Source of the DNA: Photobacterium sp. SKA34
GTDB lineage: Bacteria > Pseudomonadota > Gammaproteobacteria > Enterobacterales > Vibrionaceae
DNA: 33,886 bases
Direction: 5' to 3'
Assembly: GCF_000153325.1 (NCBI RefSeq)
Contig: NZ_CH724141.1
Location: forward strand, 1,181,479 to 1,215,364
This document shows, one piece after another, positions 24,563 through 33,886 of the stretch (positions are counted from its first letter, which is position 1; every line of letters begins with the position of its first letter). The notes under the pieces are model-generated. The model searched no databases. It worked only from the letters and a program-made list of their open reading frames with translations, and was not told the origin of the DNA. The translations under genes and the position numbers were made by a program.

Positions 24563-24902
24563 ATGAAACATAAATTGTATTTATGAGCATTTTTCAGCAT
24601 CTATTCAAGCCAAAGATCTGGTCGATACGCTAAATTCAGTAGATAATGACTTACAAAAGCTGCAAAACAGCATTCAGCAGTCGAAACGTCAGATCCGAGA
24701 AAGAAAAGAGAAACGAGAGCGCCTGGAAAATTCATGGAACAACATCAAAGATGATGACTATGTAGAAAATCGTTGGAATAGCTATGTCGATCAAAAAGCA
24801 CGTGAACGCAAACAACTTGCAGAATAACGCAAATGTAAATTTGTCGATAATTTAACGTCAGATCTTAATAAAGCTATCCGTGATGCCACCAATACCCATT
24901 AA
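24563..24902 (+). pseudogene. Broken gene for a small, charged, coiled-coil-like secreted protein
   Basis: An ATG at 24563 opens MKHKLYL and stops at once. In another frame the DNA reads FSASIQAKDLVDTLNSVDND, then LQKLQNSIQQSKRQIRERKE, then a long charged stretch to LAE, a stop at 24825, and continues in the same frame as RKCKFVDNLTSDLNKAIRDA to a stop at 24900. One frameshift near 24590 and one stop codon thus split a gene of about 110 codons. The N-terminus looks like a signal-peptide start. The family is unknown. It lies just upstream of mltC, ending 27 bases before its start. Confidence 0.65.
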
Positions 24903-24929
24903 TCACGGAAATATGTGGTAAGGATAACC

Positions 24930-26063
24930 ATGAAAAAAGCATTGCTCATTATTACAACCTGTTTACTTGCCGCAGGGTGTTCATCAAACCAAGTTGAATG
25001 TCTCTATAACTGCAAGCCCACTTATCCCAACCAAAACGGGAATATCAATGGTGGAAATATAAACACAGGTAATGTGAATAATGAGCAAGCCATGCAGGCA
25101 TTATTGGCTTATCTTGGTGTGCAAGTAAAAAAGCAATGGGGCGATGACGAATTCCTTCAAGCAGGAAAACACCGTTATGTGAAATACTTTGATGGTTATC
25201 GTACGCGTGCGCACATTGATTTTGATAACGGTAAAATTTACGTTTCAACTGTTGCTCAATACGCACCAGAAGCCACATTGAGAAAAGCGATTGAAGAAAC
25301 CTTGCTAATGCCAGCCGATCCATCCCAAGTGGATTTGTTCAGTGACAAATCGATTCCATTAAACGGTAAGCCTTTCTTACTTGGGCAAGTTAAAGACCAA
25401 GATAACCAAGATATTCAATGGCCTTGGCGTGCTGGGCGATTTGCGGATTATTTAATTGAAAATAAGCTGAAAATGAAACCATTAAAACGTGGAAATGCTT
25501 ATTTTGTTGAAATAGATATGGTTAGCGATCACCTTGAACAACGCGAATACCAATATGCTGATATTATAAAACGTGCATCAAAGCAATACGGTATTTCTGA
25601 AGAGCTTATCTATGCAATTGTAAAAACAGAAAGTAGTTTTAACCCTTTTGCAGTTAGTAATGCAGGGGCTTACGGTTTAATGCAAGTGATCCCGAAAACA
25701 GCGGGTGCAGATGTGTTTAAACTGGTGAAAAACAAACCCGGCATACCAACCAAAGATTACCTCTTCGATCCAGCAAACAATATCGATACGGGTACGGCTT
25801 ATTTTTATATTCTTAAAAATCGTTATTTAAAAGAAGTGCGAAATCCTACCACTAAGCATTACAGTATGATTTCAGCCTACAATGGCGGTACGGGCGGATT
25901 ATTATCAACATTTGATACAGATAGAAAACGCGCTATGGATAAGTTGAATCAATTACAACCAGATCAAGCTTATTGGGCATTAACCAATAAACATCCGAAA
26001 CTTGAAGCGCGCCGATACTTAGAAAAAGTGCTGAACTTCCAAAAAGAATTTCAGTCACTATGA
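24930..26063 (+). CDS. mltC: Membrane-bound lytic murein transglycosylase C (MltC)
   Basis: 377 residues from the ATG at 24930 (AAGGA five bases upstream); an in-frame GTG at 24915 is rejected. The signal peptide ends in a lipobox LAAG-Cys17, so it is an outer-membrane lipoprotein. It cleaves peptidoglycan glycan strands to 1,6-anhydro-muropeptides. After an Asn/Gly-rich linker (GNINGGNINTGNVNN, about 37-51) comes the MltC N-terminal domain, then the Slt-like catalytic domain with Glu234 in KTESSFNP, followed by AGAYGLMQVIP and AYNGG. Length and domains agree with E. coli MltC. It is a single-gene unit. Murein recycling continues with murQ next door, although the two are convergent. Confidence 0.96.
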   Translation: MKKALLIITTCLLAAGCSSNQVECLYNCKPTYPNQNGNINGGNINTGNVNNEQAMQALLAYLGVQVKKQWGDDEFLQAGKHRYVKYFDGYRTRAHIDFDNGKIYVSTVAQYAPEATLRKAIEETLLMPADPSQVDLFSDKSIPLNGKPFLLGQVKDQDNQDIQWPWRAGRFADYLIENKLKMKPLKRGNAYFVEIDMVSDHLEQREYQYADIIKRASKQYGISEELIYAIVKTESSFNPFAVSNAGAYGLMQVIPKTAGADVFKLVKNKPGIPTKDYLFDPANNIDTGTAYFYILKNRYLKEVRNPTTKHYSMISAYNGGTGGLLSTFDTDRKRAMDKLNQLQPDQAYWALTNKHPKLEARRYLEKVLNFQKEFQSL

Positions 26064-26069
26064 TCTGTA

Positions 26070-26092
26070 TATACCCAAGTCACTTGGGTATA
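26070..26092. repeat. Short palindrome TATACCCAAGT-C-ACTTGGGTATA
   Basis: 11-bp perfect arms around one base, between mltC and the bidirectional terminator. It looks like an intergenic palindrome that could occur elsewhere in the genome. Confidence 0.6.
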
Positions 26093-26094
26093 AA

Positions 26095-26131
26095 ACAAAG
26101 CCCTATCATCGACCATCGAGATAGGGCTTTG
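26095..26131. terminator. Bidirectional terminator between mltC and murQ
   Basis: ACAAAGCCCTATC and GATAGGGCTTTGT form a 13-bp perfect stem. Confidence 0.85.
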
Positions 26132-26143
26132 TGTTTTGTATCG

Positions 26144-27067
26144 TTAGGCTTGGATCGCTTGGCGAGTAAATCCGTTATTTTTCGCTAATAAGTCTGCGGC
26201 TGTTTGAGCATCAACACCAGCTAAAATCATCACAATCGCGGTTTTACAATGACCATTACAGGCAGTTAATGCGTGTTCAGCTTCATCACGGCTACATTCA
26301 GTTGCTTGCATCACAATGTTTTTCTGGCGTTCAACCAATTTGGCGTTGGTCGCTTCAACATCCACCATTAAATTGCCATACACTTTACCAACGCGGATCA
26401 TCGCCCCTGTTGTCAGCATATTTAGCACTAACTTTTGCGCAGTACCTGCTTTCATACGTGATGAACCCGTTACAACTTCTGCCCCAACCACTGGCGTGAT
26501 AACTTCATCTGCCAGTGTAGCCATTGGGCATTGTGGGTTACAACTAATGGACGCGACCATCGCATTTTGTGATTTTGCATATTCCATCGCACCTATCACA
26601 TAAGGGGTACGTCCGCTGGCAGCAATGCCAACTAAAACGTCTTTTGAATTAAAGTTAAGATCAATCAGATCTTGTGCGCCCATTTCACGATTGTCTTCTG
26701 CGTTTTCTACCGCTTTTAAAATTGCTTGATGACCACCAGCAATTAAGCCGACAACTTGCTCTGGCTTGCTACCATAAGTAGGTGGACATTCACTTGCATC
26801 TAAAATACCTAATCGACCAGACGTGCCTGCGCCAACGTAAATTAAACGTCCACCTTGTTGAAAAGCCGCTGCAATAGCATCAACGACAACCGCGATTTCA
26901 GGTAATACTTGTTCAACCGCTAACGCGACTTTTTTATCTTCATTGTTGATCACCTTCAGCATATCAACCGTGGATAACATATCGATGTTTTGGCTTGCCT
27001 TATTGCGACTTTCTGTAACAAGTTGGGTCAGATCAATCTTCAAGGTTTTCATCCTAGTTTTATTCAT
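26144..27067 (-). CDS. murQ: N-acetylmuramic acid 6-phosphate etherase MurQ
   Basis: 307 residues. It cleaves the lactyl ether of MurNAc-6-phosphate to GlcNAc-6-phosphate and D-lactate in cell-wall sugar recycling. The SIS domain carries [20 protein letters not shown] (about 78-97) with catalytic Glu93, [14 protein letters not shown], and the family signature [19 protein letters not shown]. The start at 27067 fits; an in-frame ATG at 27052 would shorten it by five residues. It is divergent from a MurR/RpiR regulator gene with 133 bases between starts, which is the expected regulator-target pair. The murP PTS gene that follows murQ in E. coli is not here, so uptake must rely on another locus. 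Confidence 0.96.
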   Translation of the reverse strand: MNKTRMKTLKIDLTQLVTESRNKASQNIDMLSTVDMLKVINNEDKKVALAVEQVLPEIAVVVDAIAAAFQQGGRLIYVGAGTSGRLGILDASECPPTYGSKPEQVVGLIAGGHQAILKAVENAEDNREMGAQDLIDLNFNSKDVLVGIAASGRTPYVIGAMEYAKSQNAMVASISCNPQCPMATLADEVITPVVGAEVVTGSSRMKAGTAQKLVLNMLTTGAMIRVGKVYGNLMVDVEATNAKLVERQKNIVMQATECSRDEAEHALTACNGHCKTAIVMILAGVDAQTAADLLAKNNGFTRQAIQA

Positions 27068-27200
27068 TCTTTATTAATCATAATCAACAAGCATATCTGG
27101 CTCTATATTCTTGTTCGCGATTAACATAACGCTGTAAATATCACGGTAACTCAGGGTTTTTCAGGTTATTATCAAGGCAAATGCTCGAACTGTTATTACT

Positions 27201-28004
27201 ATGACTGCACTTGATAAAATCGCCAACCTACAATCACAATTCTCCCCTAATGGTCAAAAGATTGCGACCTTGGTTTTAGCACAACCTGAATTAGTGGTTT
27301 CGCTGTCATCACAAGAACTTGCGAAAGCTGCCAATGTTAGTCAATCGAGTATTGTAAAATTTACTCAGCGTATTGGTTTTAAGGGGTTCCCTGCCTTTAA
27401 AATGGCGATCAGTGAAGAATTAGCAAGGCACAATACCATCGGTGGTAATGTGCTGAATCAATTATCGACTCAACCAGAGCCCAATAACACGCTTGCGAGT
27501 AGCTTAAGTAAAATGGCACAGCAAAAAGCCAATGCAATTATTGATACAACCAAAGCTATTGATACTCAATTACTGACCGATATTGCAGCACGGTTAAGCC
27601 AAGCCCAACGGATTCAACTCGTCGGGCTGGGAGCAAATGCCATTATCACCCGTGATTTTAATGATAAGTTGCTAGCCTTAGGTTTACCTGTTATTCACAG
27701 TAAAGATCATGCGCTGCAAAGTACCATCGCCAACACACTAACAGAGCAAGACGTGCTTTTTGTGATCAGCAATAATAGTGAACAACCCATTTTACAGCTT
27801 ACAGCCCATGCTGCTAAGCTTCGTGGCGCTGGTATTATTGTAATAAGCACACCCGATGATTTACTGCTTAATTCCCTTGCTGATATGAAGCTCGATGTAA
27901 TTTGTGAACCGCCACTGCATAGTATTGCAAATCAGCATTTCAATTTACACCTAGCAGCACAACAAACGCTGACCGACATCATTTGTATTGCCTTACAGCA
28001 ATAA
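27201..28004 (+). CDS. murR: MurR/RpiR-family transcriptional regulator
   Basis: 267 residues. The N-terminal HTH_6 domain spans about 1-75 (ELAKAANVSQSSIVKFTQRI then GFKGFPAFKMAISEELAR). A SIS sugar-phosphate-binding domain spans about 115-255 (LVGLGANAIITRDFNDKLLA, then LFVISNNSEQP). In E. coli MurR represses murQP and is released by MurNAc-6-phosphate; the divergent position next to murQ makes the same role likely here. The symbol rests on family and context. The start has no strong ribosome binding site. Confidence 0.88.
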   Translation: MTALDKIANLQSQFSPNGQKIATLVLAQPELVVSLSSQELAKAANVSQSSIVKFTQRIGFKGFPAFKMAISEELARHNTIGGNVLNQLSTQPEPNNTLASSLSKMAQQKANAIIDTTKAIDTQLLTDIAARLSQAQRIQLVGLGANAIITRDFNDKLLALGLPVIHSKDHALQSTIANTLTEQDVLFVISNNSEQPILQLTAHAAKLRGAGIIVISTPDDLLLNSLADMKLDVICEPPLHSIANQHFNLHLAAQQTLTDIICIALQQ

Positions 28005-28194
28005 CTAAAACTGCTTAATTTACTTTTTGTTACCTTTAAAGACGCAATAAAGGGAACCCTGTTTTTGGTATACTGTGTGACTATATTATTTTGGCAGTAT
28101 ATCTTCGCCAGCAATCTGCAGTACCGATTAAAAATCGCTTTTTCGCACGATGCCAGTATGCTGCACGCCTTCATTAGAGAAACTCTGACCAATT

Positions 28195-31100
28195 ATGACG
28201 CAATCACGCATTCCAGCTGAGACAGCTTCATCCTCTGAAAAACAGGATAATGCGGTTCAGCCACCGACACAAAAGCCTAAAAAAAACAAACTAAAACAAG
28301 TGGCGAAGTGGACTTCTATTGCCATACTAACCCCTATCATTGCCGCAACTGGGGTACTCGCTTATGGGGTTAAGATCGATTTAGCTGACCACCGACATGA
28401 TATCAACCAATGGTTAAGTTCTACTTTAGATCGTGAAACAACCATTGGTGGTGACATGTCACTGACCCTATCATTCAGCCCTGAAATTGAGTTAAGCGAT
28501 GTCACCGTTGCCAATACTGAAGCAATGAAATGGGAACCGATGCTGAAATCAGGCTACATCGGTGCAAAAATCTCTGTTTTGCCTCTTCTATCTCATACCC
28601 TAAAAATTGACTATCTGGATCTCAAAGACATTTCATTACACCTGTCAAAAGATAATCAAGGGAAAGCGAACTGGGTGTTTGCCGAGCAAGCGAGTGAAAA
28701 ACCGAAAGAGACTACTCAATCAACGCCGTTTAAACTGGCATTGAGCAACAATATTCGAGCGGAAAAAGTATCGGTTGATTATTTAGATCAACATACCGGA
28801 CAGTATGCCAACGTATATTTAGATCAATTAGCGTTAACCAAACCTGATAAATGGCTTTTACAAGCGAAAGGTAATGCCATGGGGAATGAGTATGATGTTT
28901 CACTGGCGGGTGATTTAGAATCACTGATTAATGAGCAACAAGGCAAATTAGACGCAACAGGCAGCTTTGCTGGGGCGAAACTCAATATCGATGCAGATAT
29001 TCATCCATTCCACAGTAGTACGCCGTCAAAAGCCAACGTAAAACTTGATTGGGTTGATACCGCGCAGCTTGAATCCCTGCTTGATATTGATTTGCGTCAT
29101 GCCGCACCAATGTCACTAACAACCCAAATTACTGCGTCTAGCAAAGGCATTTCACTGGCTGATATCGCGCTAACGAGCCCTATCACGTCTGCTAAAGGTT
29201 TCCTTGATATTTCATTGGCTCAAAACGCCAAAGATCTTAATCATATTAACGGTAAGCTAAATATTCCGTTAATCGATCTGCGCCCATGGTTACAACCCCA
29301 GCCTCCGGTTATGTACGGTGTCGGTTATGCAGCGGCAGCACCTCAACAATCGCCCCTACAAAAAGCACTGGATCAATGGCTTGTTAAAACAGAAACTCAT
29401 CTTGATCTATCCGTCGATGAGATCAAAGGCTTAGGTACACCGGTTAATAATATCTCGCTTAAAGTGGAAGGCGATAAAGGTAAACTTCACGCTCCAATGA
29501 CTGCCAATATTGCTGATGTGCCATTTCGTGGCACGGCTGATATTGATGCCACCCAATGGACATCAACCGTTGATGTGAAATTAGGCGCTCAAGACTCTCA
29601 ATTAGGTGAAATGGCAGGTTGGATCTCAGGGATCCCAGATGCAAAAGGACATCTTGATAAGGCTCAGCTACAGCTGACGACCCAAGGCACAAAGCTTCAA
29701 GAGTGGATTGATAATAGCCAGCTCTCGCTCGATATCGATAAAGCGCATATTGACTGGGGAGCCAAAGCATCTTTTGCCATTGATAAAGCAGCTCTAACCT
29801 CTGGTATGGAGCAGCCATTTAGCTCTGACATCCAAGGTCAGATCATGGATATTCCCGTTAAGATCACAGCTAAAGCAGGTACACTATCCGATATTATTAA
29901 CCACCGTAATTGGATGCCATTACTACACTTTTCCAGCCCTGTTGTTGACATAAAAGCACAAGGTGAATTTGTAAAAACCAATTGGCAAAAAGGCAGTTGG
30001 TTAAACCTAACCGTACACAGTAAAGATGCAGGCAAACTAAGTCCATGGCTGGGTACACGTGCATCTATGCATGGCAAAATCGATTTCAAAGGAAAGCTAA
30101 CCAATACCGGCGATTGGCTAACATTAAATATCCCCACTATGGCGTTAATGCAAAGCCAAGGTAAGGTCGATTTTAAATGGAAGCAAAATACTAAAACGCC
30201 ATTTTTAACGCTTAATGCGCAATTTGATACCCTAAATTTCAATCAGCTAGGGCAATTTGTTGATCGCGAAAAAGTGCCAACTGTTGAGCAAACAGTACCA
30301 ACTCAAGGTGTGAACCTTGATATGCCGTTACTTAGTAATAAAGTCGTGATTGCCGATGCTGATGTCAAACTTGGTATCAATAAAATGCTTTGGGCAAATC
30401 AGCAAATTGATGGCACCCAATTTAGTGGTCAGTTACGTGACGGTAAATTAAAACCAGCCCCTTTTAGTGCTCGCTATGCGGGAAGTTTGTACCAAGGTGA
30501 TATTTCACTGGATATCAATAATAACGCTATCCAATCTCAACTCCATCTAGGGGTAGATAAGCCGAATATCGGTCAAATTTTAAAACAGTTCAATGTGACC
30601 AATGATCTTGGTATGACACTCGATAACGCTAAATTATCTTTGTCGTTATCAGGTCGTACTGTGCTTGAGTTAATGGAACAGGCTAAAGTCGAAGCACAAC
30701 TAAACGGTGGTAAACTGCGTGTTGCAGATACTTACACAGGCAAAGCCTTTGATGTCGCACTTCGTCAGGGTAAGTTTATTACAGGTCCCGATACTGCAAC
30801 TCACTTGATTATCTCTGGCCAAGCTGCAAATAAGCCCGTTAACATTGAGATTGATTCTGTATCACTGAAACAAGCCAATGATGGGCGTAAATCGGTGCCT
30901 GTTACCTTAACGGCTAATGTCGGTGATATTGCACTCAATGCCGAATCTGATGTATCGCTACCCATTAATCCACAAAAGTTAAATTTAATCTTTAAGGCAA
31001 CAACGCCTAACTTAGATCGCTTTAATGCGTTTACCGGTCTTGAGCTACCACCGTATGGTCCAGTGACGGTTGCTGCATCCCTTTCAACCGATAAAGTCGG

Positions 31101-32163
31101 CTACCATTTGCGTAATATGCTGGTTCAAGTAGGGAGCAGTAAATTACAAGGTAAAGGTGATTTCTTACCACCAATGAAAGGCCAAGATCGCCCAACCGTA
31201 TCATTAGATCTTCGCGCGCCGTTCATTCAAATTAACGATTTTAAAGTTAAAAATTGGCAAGTATGGCTACCTAAAGACAGCAAAGAAAAAACAAGACCAG
31301 CAAAAACAGTCGATAAACCTGTACCTGTTCTTAGCCCTGAAGGTTTAAATAAGCTGGATGCTAATTTCAAACTCAATGTCGGTGAAGTACGCTCAGGTAA
31401 AGACTGGTTAGGCGCAGGAAAACTAGACTGGACATTACATAACGGTTTACTGAGTTTAAACCCGCTGCACATTAAATTACCGGGCGGAAATATTGATATT
31501 AAAGGCTCGGTTAAAGCACAAAAAGAGCTGTTTGATATCCATATTAATGGATTAGTGAAGAACTTTGACTACGGTATTATTGCTCGTCGAATCGATCCAA
31601 AAACCGACATGAATGGTAAGATCAGCTTTGAATTTAATCTTAATAGTCTAGCAAATACACCAGATAGCCTAATGAATAACGCTAACGGTTTTATCGGTTT
31701 TGCTGCTTGGCCTAAAGCCTTTCAAGCAAACTTAATTGATTTATGGGCGGTAAGTTTAGCCGATGCTGTATTACCTAAATTTGTCACTAAAGATCATTCC
31801 GTATTAAATTGCGTAGCAGGTGGCTTTAATGTTAAAAATGGCAACATGACGCAACGTGATTTATTGCTTGATACTTCCCGTATTCAAGTACATGGTGCTT
31901 TTAATGCAAGTTACAAAAATCGAGACTTTAATCTGTATTTATCACCAAAATCGAAAAAAGCCCAAATTTTTAGCTTACAAACACCGGTTGATGTTCATGG
32001 CACCTTTGATAAATTCAACTTTAATGTACCACTGTCCGCTATTTTAAAAACATCAGTACGCTTTACTACTAGCCCTGTAGTAGCACCATTGCAGTGGCTA
32101 TTTGAAAAGCCCATCACAGCGAATGGCTCGGCTGAATGTGAACGCATTTGGCAACAAAAATAA
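28195..32163 (+). CDS. AsmA-family large inner-membrane/periplasmic protein
   Basis: 1322 residues, twice the length of E. coli AsmA and similar in size to TamB and YhdP. A Lys/Pro-rich cytosolic start is followed by one membrane helix (about 39-61, WTSIAILTPIIAATGVLAYG). The AsmA N-terminal domain comes next (RETTIGGDMSLTLSFSPEIE, then LDLKDISLHLSKDNQGKANW). A very long run of alternating beta strands follows. The C-terminus has the AsmA-type pattern NCVAGGFNVKNGNM (about 1204-1217) and an ending FTTSPVVAPLQWLFEKPITA. AsmA-like proteins form bridge-like grooves thought to move phospholipids to the outer membrane. It stands alone with a terminator after it. Ribosome binding site is weak. Several in-frame Met follow, but the helix placement supports this start. 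Confidence 0.88.
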   Translation: MTQSRIPAETASSSEKQDNAVQPPTQKPKKNKLKQVAKWTSIAILTPIIAATGVLAYGVKIDLADHRHDINQWLSSTLDRETTIGGDMSLTLSFSPEIELSDVTVANTEAMKWEPMLKSGYIGAKISVLPLLSHTLKIDYLDLKDISLHLSKDNQGKANWVFAEQASEKPKETTQSTPFKLALSNNIRAEKVSVDYLDQHTGQYANVYLDQLALTKPDKWLLQAKGNAMGNEYDVSLAGDLESLINEQQGKLDATGSFAGAKLNIDADIHPFHSSTPSKANVKLDWVDTAQLESLLDIDLRHAAPMSLTTQITASSKGISLADIALTSPITSAKGFLDISLAQNAKDLNHINGKLNIPLIDLRPWLQPQPPVMYGVGYAAAAPQQSPLQKALDQWLVKTETHLDLSVDEIKGLGTPVNNISLKVEGDKGKLHAPMTANIADVPFRGTADIDATQWTSTVDVKLGAQDSQLGEMAGWISGIPDAKGHLDKAQLQLTTQGTKLQEWIDNSQLSLDIDKAHIDWGAKASFAIDKAALTSGMEQPFSSDIQGQIMDIPVKITAKAGTLSDIINHRNWMPLLHFSSPVVDIKAQGEFVKTNWQKGSWLNLTVHSKDAGKLSPWLGTRASMHGKIDFKGKLTNTGDWLTLNIPTMALMQSQGKVDFKWKQNTKTPFLTLNAQFDTLNFNQLGQFVDREKVPTVEQTVPTQGVNLDMPLLSNKVVIADADVKLGINKMLWANQQIDGTQFSGQLRDGKLKPAPFSARYAGSLYQGDISLDINNNAIQSQLHLGVDKPNIGQILKQFNVTNDLGMTLDNAKLSLSLSGRTVLELMEQAKVEAQLNGGKLRVADTYTGKAFDVALRQGKFITGPDTATHLIISGQAANKPVNIEIDSVSLKQANDGRKSVPVTLTANVGDIALNAESDVSLPINPQKLNLIFKATTPNLDRFNAFTGLELPPYGPVTVAASLSTDKVGYHLRNMLVQVGSSKLQGKGDFLPPMKGQDRPTVSLDLRAPFIQINDFKVKNWQVWLPKDSKEKTRPAKTVDKPVPVLSPEGLNKLDANFKLNVGEVRSGKDWLGAGKLDWTLHNGLLSLNPLHIKLPGGNIDIKGSVKAQKELFDIHINGLVKNFDYGIIARRIDPKTDMNGKISFEFNLNSLANTPDSLMNNANGFIGFAAWPKAFQANLIDLWAVSLADAVLPKFVTKDHSVLNCVAGGFNVKNGNMTQRDLLLDTSRIQVHGAFNASYKNRDFNLYLSPKSKKAQIFSLQTPVDVHGTFDKFNFNVPLSAILKTSVRFTTSPVVAPLQWLFEKPITANGSAECERIWQQK

Positions 32164-32180
32164 GTATTCGTTGTTACAAC

Positions 32181-32212
32181 AAAAAAGACCCAGAGCATAC
32201 TGGGTCTTTTTC
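32181..32212 (+). terminator. Terminator of the AsmA-family gene
   Basis: AAAAGACCCAG and CTGGGTCTTTT pair around AGCATA, followed by T residues. Confidence 0.88.
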
Positions 32213-32233
32213 TTTACTGACTACAGAACATTG

Positions 32234-32446
32234 CTATCTATCACTTAAATACTTGCTTTTATAGGTTGAGGCCTTAGCAAATATAAAGAGAAAAAATATG
32301 AACGGTATAAATCCAAACGAGTATTTAATCTTACTATTTTCGAGTAATTGATAAGTGCATAAAATAAAAATTGAAAAAACAAATAAGATATTAAACTTAT
32401 GTACCAAAGGGTGCTTTTTAGAAAAGTAAGCATAAGCGCGGATCAT
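32234..32446 (-). CDS. Possible small membrane protein, 70 residues
   Basis: Reads MIRAYAYFSKKHPLVHKFNI with two hydrophobic segments, FNILFVFSIFILCTYQLL (about 18-35) and SFGFIPFIFFLFIFA (about 43-57), a lysine-rich start and a short polar tail. GAG lies seven bases before the ATG. The region is very AT-rich, where hydrophobic frames arise by chance, and an overlapping frame of similar length exists. No family recognised. Confidence 0.4.
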   Translation of the reverse strand: MIRAYAYFSKKHPLVHKFNILFVFSIFILCTYQLLENSKIKYSFGFIPFIFFLFIFAKASTYKSKYLSDR

Positions 32447-33364
32447 AACAAACTCTATTGGTATTTATAATTAGTAATATAACTACATTATAATAAATTG
32501 CTTTTAAAAAAATAAGTACTGTGTGGCTTTTATTCCTACTAACAGTCCAAACTATGATTTTTATTCAAAACCTACCTCACCAATCAATCATCTTCGGTGC
32601 AATACCGTTATTTTTTTGGCGTTTTTATAGTAATCACTTACTAAACTGAATTTTTCCCATTTAAAAAACATAAAAACTAGCATTCATATAGAATATTTTT
32701 ATATTCCCATTTATTGCTATAGGAAACAATTTTAACCAAGTGATTGATTGTACATTCGCATTAGAAGGCTTCAGCCATAATGAAATCGAACAAGACTATA
32801 TTCTTGCATGCTTTTCTACAACTATTACGAATACTGAAGTTAGCTTTACATAAGAAAATATCGGTAGAAATAAACCACAGACATATCTTTAAATCAGATG
32901 AATAACTTTATTATAAATTAAATAATCGTTTTTTATTTTGTAGCTTTAATAGCTAAATTTACGCTATCAATAAATTCAACCTTATTCGTTTATTTATCAT
33001 CAATGAAACAGCTAAATAGTCAATTATAATTACTATGTATTAATTGCAATCATCACCTCTTCACCTTAAATCCATATACTTTATATAAAATTTCACACAG
33101 CATTGCTCACTTTCTAACCAAAATGGTGTTATTTATTTGTATAACACATTTTTTACCCGTATTTTATTTAGTAGAGCAATCATCATGTTTTATTTAGAAT
33201 GAAGCACTTTATTACAGTGCCTATACGGGTTAGTCAGATTCGAAAACTATGAAATAATTATTTCTGAGCTATCTAAATAAAACAAAAAATAAATGTACTT
33301 GTACTCCTAACACCCAAACCAATTAATTGGCTGGCTTTACAGGTAAAGCAATACAGGAAATTCA
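32447..33364. other. Gene-poor AT-rich region upstream of putP
   Basis: About 0.9 kb without an intact gene. On the plus strand around 32690-32853 an open stretch without start codon reads NIFIFPFIAIGNNFNQVIDC then TFALEGFSHNEIEQDYILAC then FSTTITNTEVSFT and a stop; it may be a gene relic. Close to putP are a perfect palindrome CCAATTAATTGG (33319-33330) and GCTTTAC-AG-GTAAAGC (33334-33349), which could be operator or leader structure for putP. Confidence 0.45.
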
Positions 33365-33886
33365 ATGTTTACTTATTATGTCGTTCTCGCGATCTATTTT
33401 TGCATCATCTTTGCTATAGGTATTTTCGCAGCAAGAAAGACGAAAGGTAATTCAGATTATGTACTTGGTGGCCGTAGTTTAAGCCCTGGTGTTACTGCAC
33501 TCGGTGCTGGTGCATCAGATATGAGTGGTTGGCTATTACTCGGCCTTCCCGGTGCGGTTTTTGTTTCAGGCTTAGATCAAATTTGGTTACCTATTGGTTT
33601 AACCATTGGCGCATGGTTAAACTGGCGCTTTGTCGCGCGAAAGTTACGTATTTACACCGAAAACGTCGGCGATGCGATAACTATTCCCTCTTATTTTGAT
33701 ACTCGATTTGGTAGTGGTAACCGTACCCTACGTTTTATGACAGCAGTCGTTATACTCACGTTCTTTACTCTTTATGCTGCTGCAGGTTTTGTTAGTGGTG
33801 CTTTCTTAATTCAAACTTTATTTGATATTCCTTACACCACTGCAGTTTGGATTGGAGCCATATTCTTAATGGTTTATACCGCAATT
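33365..33886 (+). CDS. putP: Sodium/proline symporter PutP (partial, C-terminus outside window)
   Basis: The first 174 codons are present. The peptide begins MFTYYVVLAIYFCIIFAIGI and shows the SSS-family hallmark GASDMSGWLLLGLPGAVFVS (residues 49-68), which in E. coli PutP includes residues of the sodium site (the Asp and neighbours in TM2). LGGRSLSPGVTALGAGASD and GLTIGAWLNWRFVARKLR also match PutP. At least four membrane helices are seen before the window ends. AGGAA lies about six bases before the ATG. It imports proline as nutrient or osmoprotectant. Two small palindromes precede the ribosome binding site. Confidence 0.93.
   Translation, partial: MFTYYVVLAIYFCIIFAIGIFAARKTKGNSDYVLGGRSLSPGVTALGAGASDMSGWLLLGLPGAVFVSGLDQIWLPIGLTIGAWLNWRFVARKLRIYTENVGDAITIPSYFDTRFGSGNRTLRFMTAVVILTFFTLYAAAGFVSGAFLIQTLFDIPYTTAVWIGAIFLMVYTAI

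Noticed and set aside
29459..31472. Minus-strand ORFs inside the AsmA-family gene
   Set aside because: They are antisense shadows within a long, well-formed beta-strand-rich protein.
32245..32433. Alternative 62-residue frame overlapping the small membrane ORF at 32234-32446
   Set aside because: It lacks a plausible ribosome binding site; the other frame has a better start, although both may be chance products of AT-rich DNA.

Overview
The window reads as chromosomal DNA of an AT-rich marine gammaproteobacterium of the Vibrionaceae, most likely Photobacterium or a close relative. This is inferred from gene content (torYZ, pdxY, fetAB, mltC, murQ/murR, putP, a MOSC/flavin/ferredoxin fusion, CspA-type genes) and not from any marker gene. 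No rRNA, tRNA, intact insertion sequence or CRISPR array was found.

Left region (1-8460): a five-gene amino-acid cassette is present twice in tandem. Each copy holds a YheO/DauR-type PAS-HTH regulator, a leftward operon of RidA (enamine/imine deaminase) followed by CyuA (Fe-S L-cysteine desulfidase / serine-dehydratase alpha-type), and a rightward azlC-azlD amino-acid exporter pair. The two operons of a copy diverge from one control region of about 330 bp. The left copy is cut by the window edge inside its regulator. The ridA copies are almost identical, while the cyuA copies have drifted to about 80% protein identity. The two control regions keep the same promoter spacing, TTGCAA motifs and a T9 tract at a fixed distance from azlC. 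A coherent reading is a module in which CyuA makes 2-aminoacrylate, RidA clears it, and AzlCD exports surplus amino acid under control of the PAS regulator. This reading is inference.

Middle region (8460-20460): torY-torZ encode a pentahaem quinol-dehydrogenase cytochrome and a periplasmic molybdenum S/N-oxide reductase. The reductase has Arg where the family has a catalytic-site Trp. Then come a degenerate cold-shock-domain gene with a long leader region, pdxY, the fetA-fetB exporter, a canonical cspA-type gene, a 614-residue MOSC plus ferredoxin-reductase plus 2Fe-2S fusion, and a PfpI/DJ-1 protein divergent from a LysR regulator.

Accessory islet (about 21000-23550): low-GC, gene-poor DNA holding a DUF1919-type polysaccharide gene with an internal G8 tract, a GNAT acetyltransferase and the tail of a hexapeptide acyltransferase pseudogene. 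It is bounded on both sides by imperfect copies of the terC 3' end and its terminator. This pattern suggests insertion at the terC 3' end.

Right region (23519-33886): terC with a hairpin that would hide its ribosome binding site, a broken coiled-coil gene, mltC, murQ divergent from murR, a 1322-residue AsmA-family protein, a small membrane ORF, a gene-poor stretch of about 0.9 kb, and the start of putP, which runs off the window.
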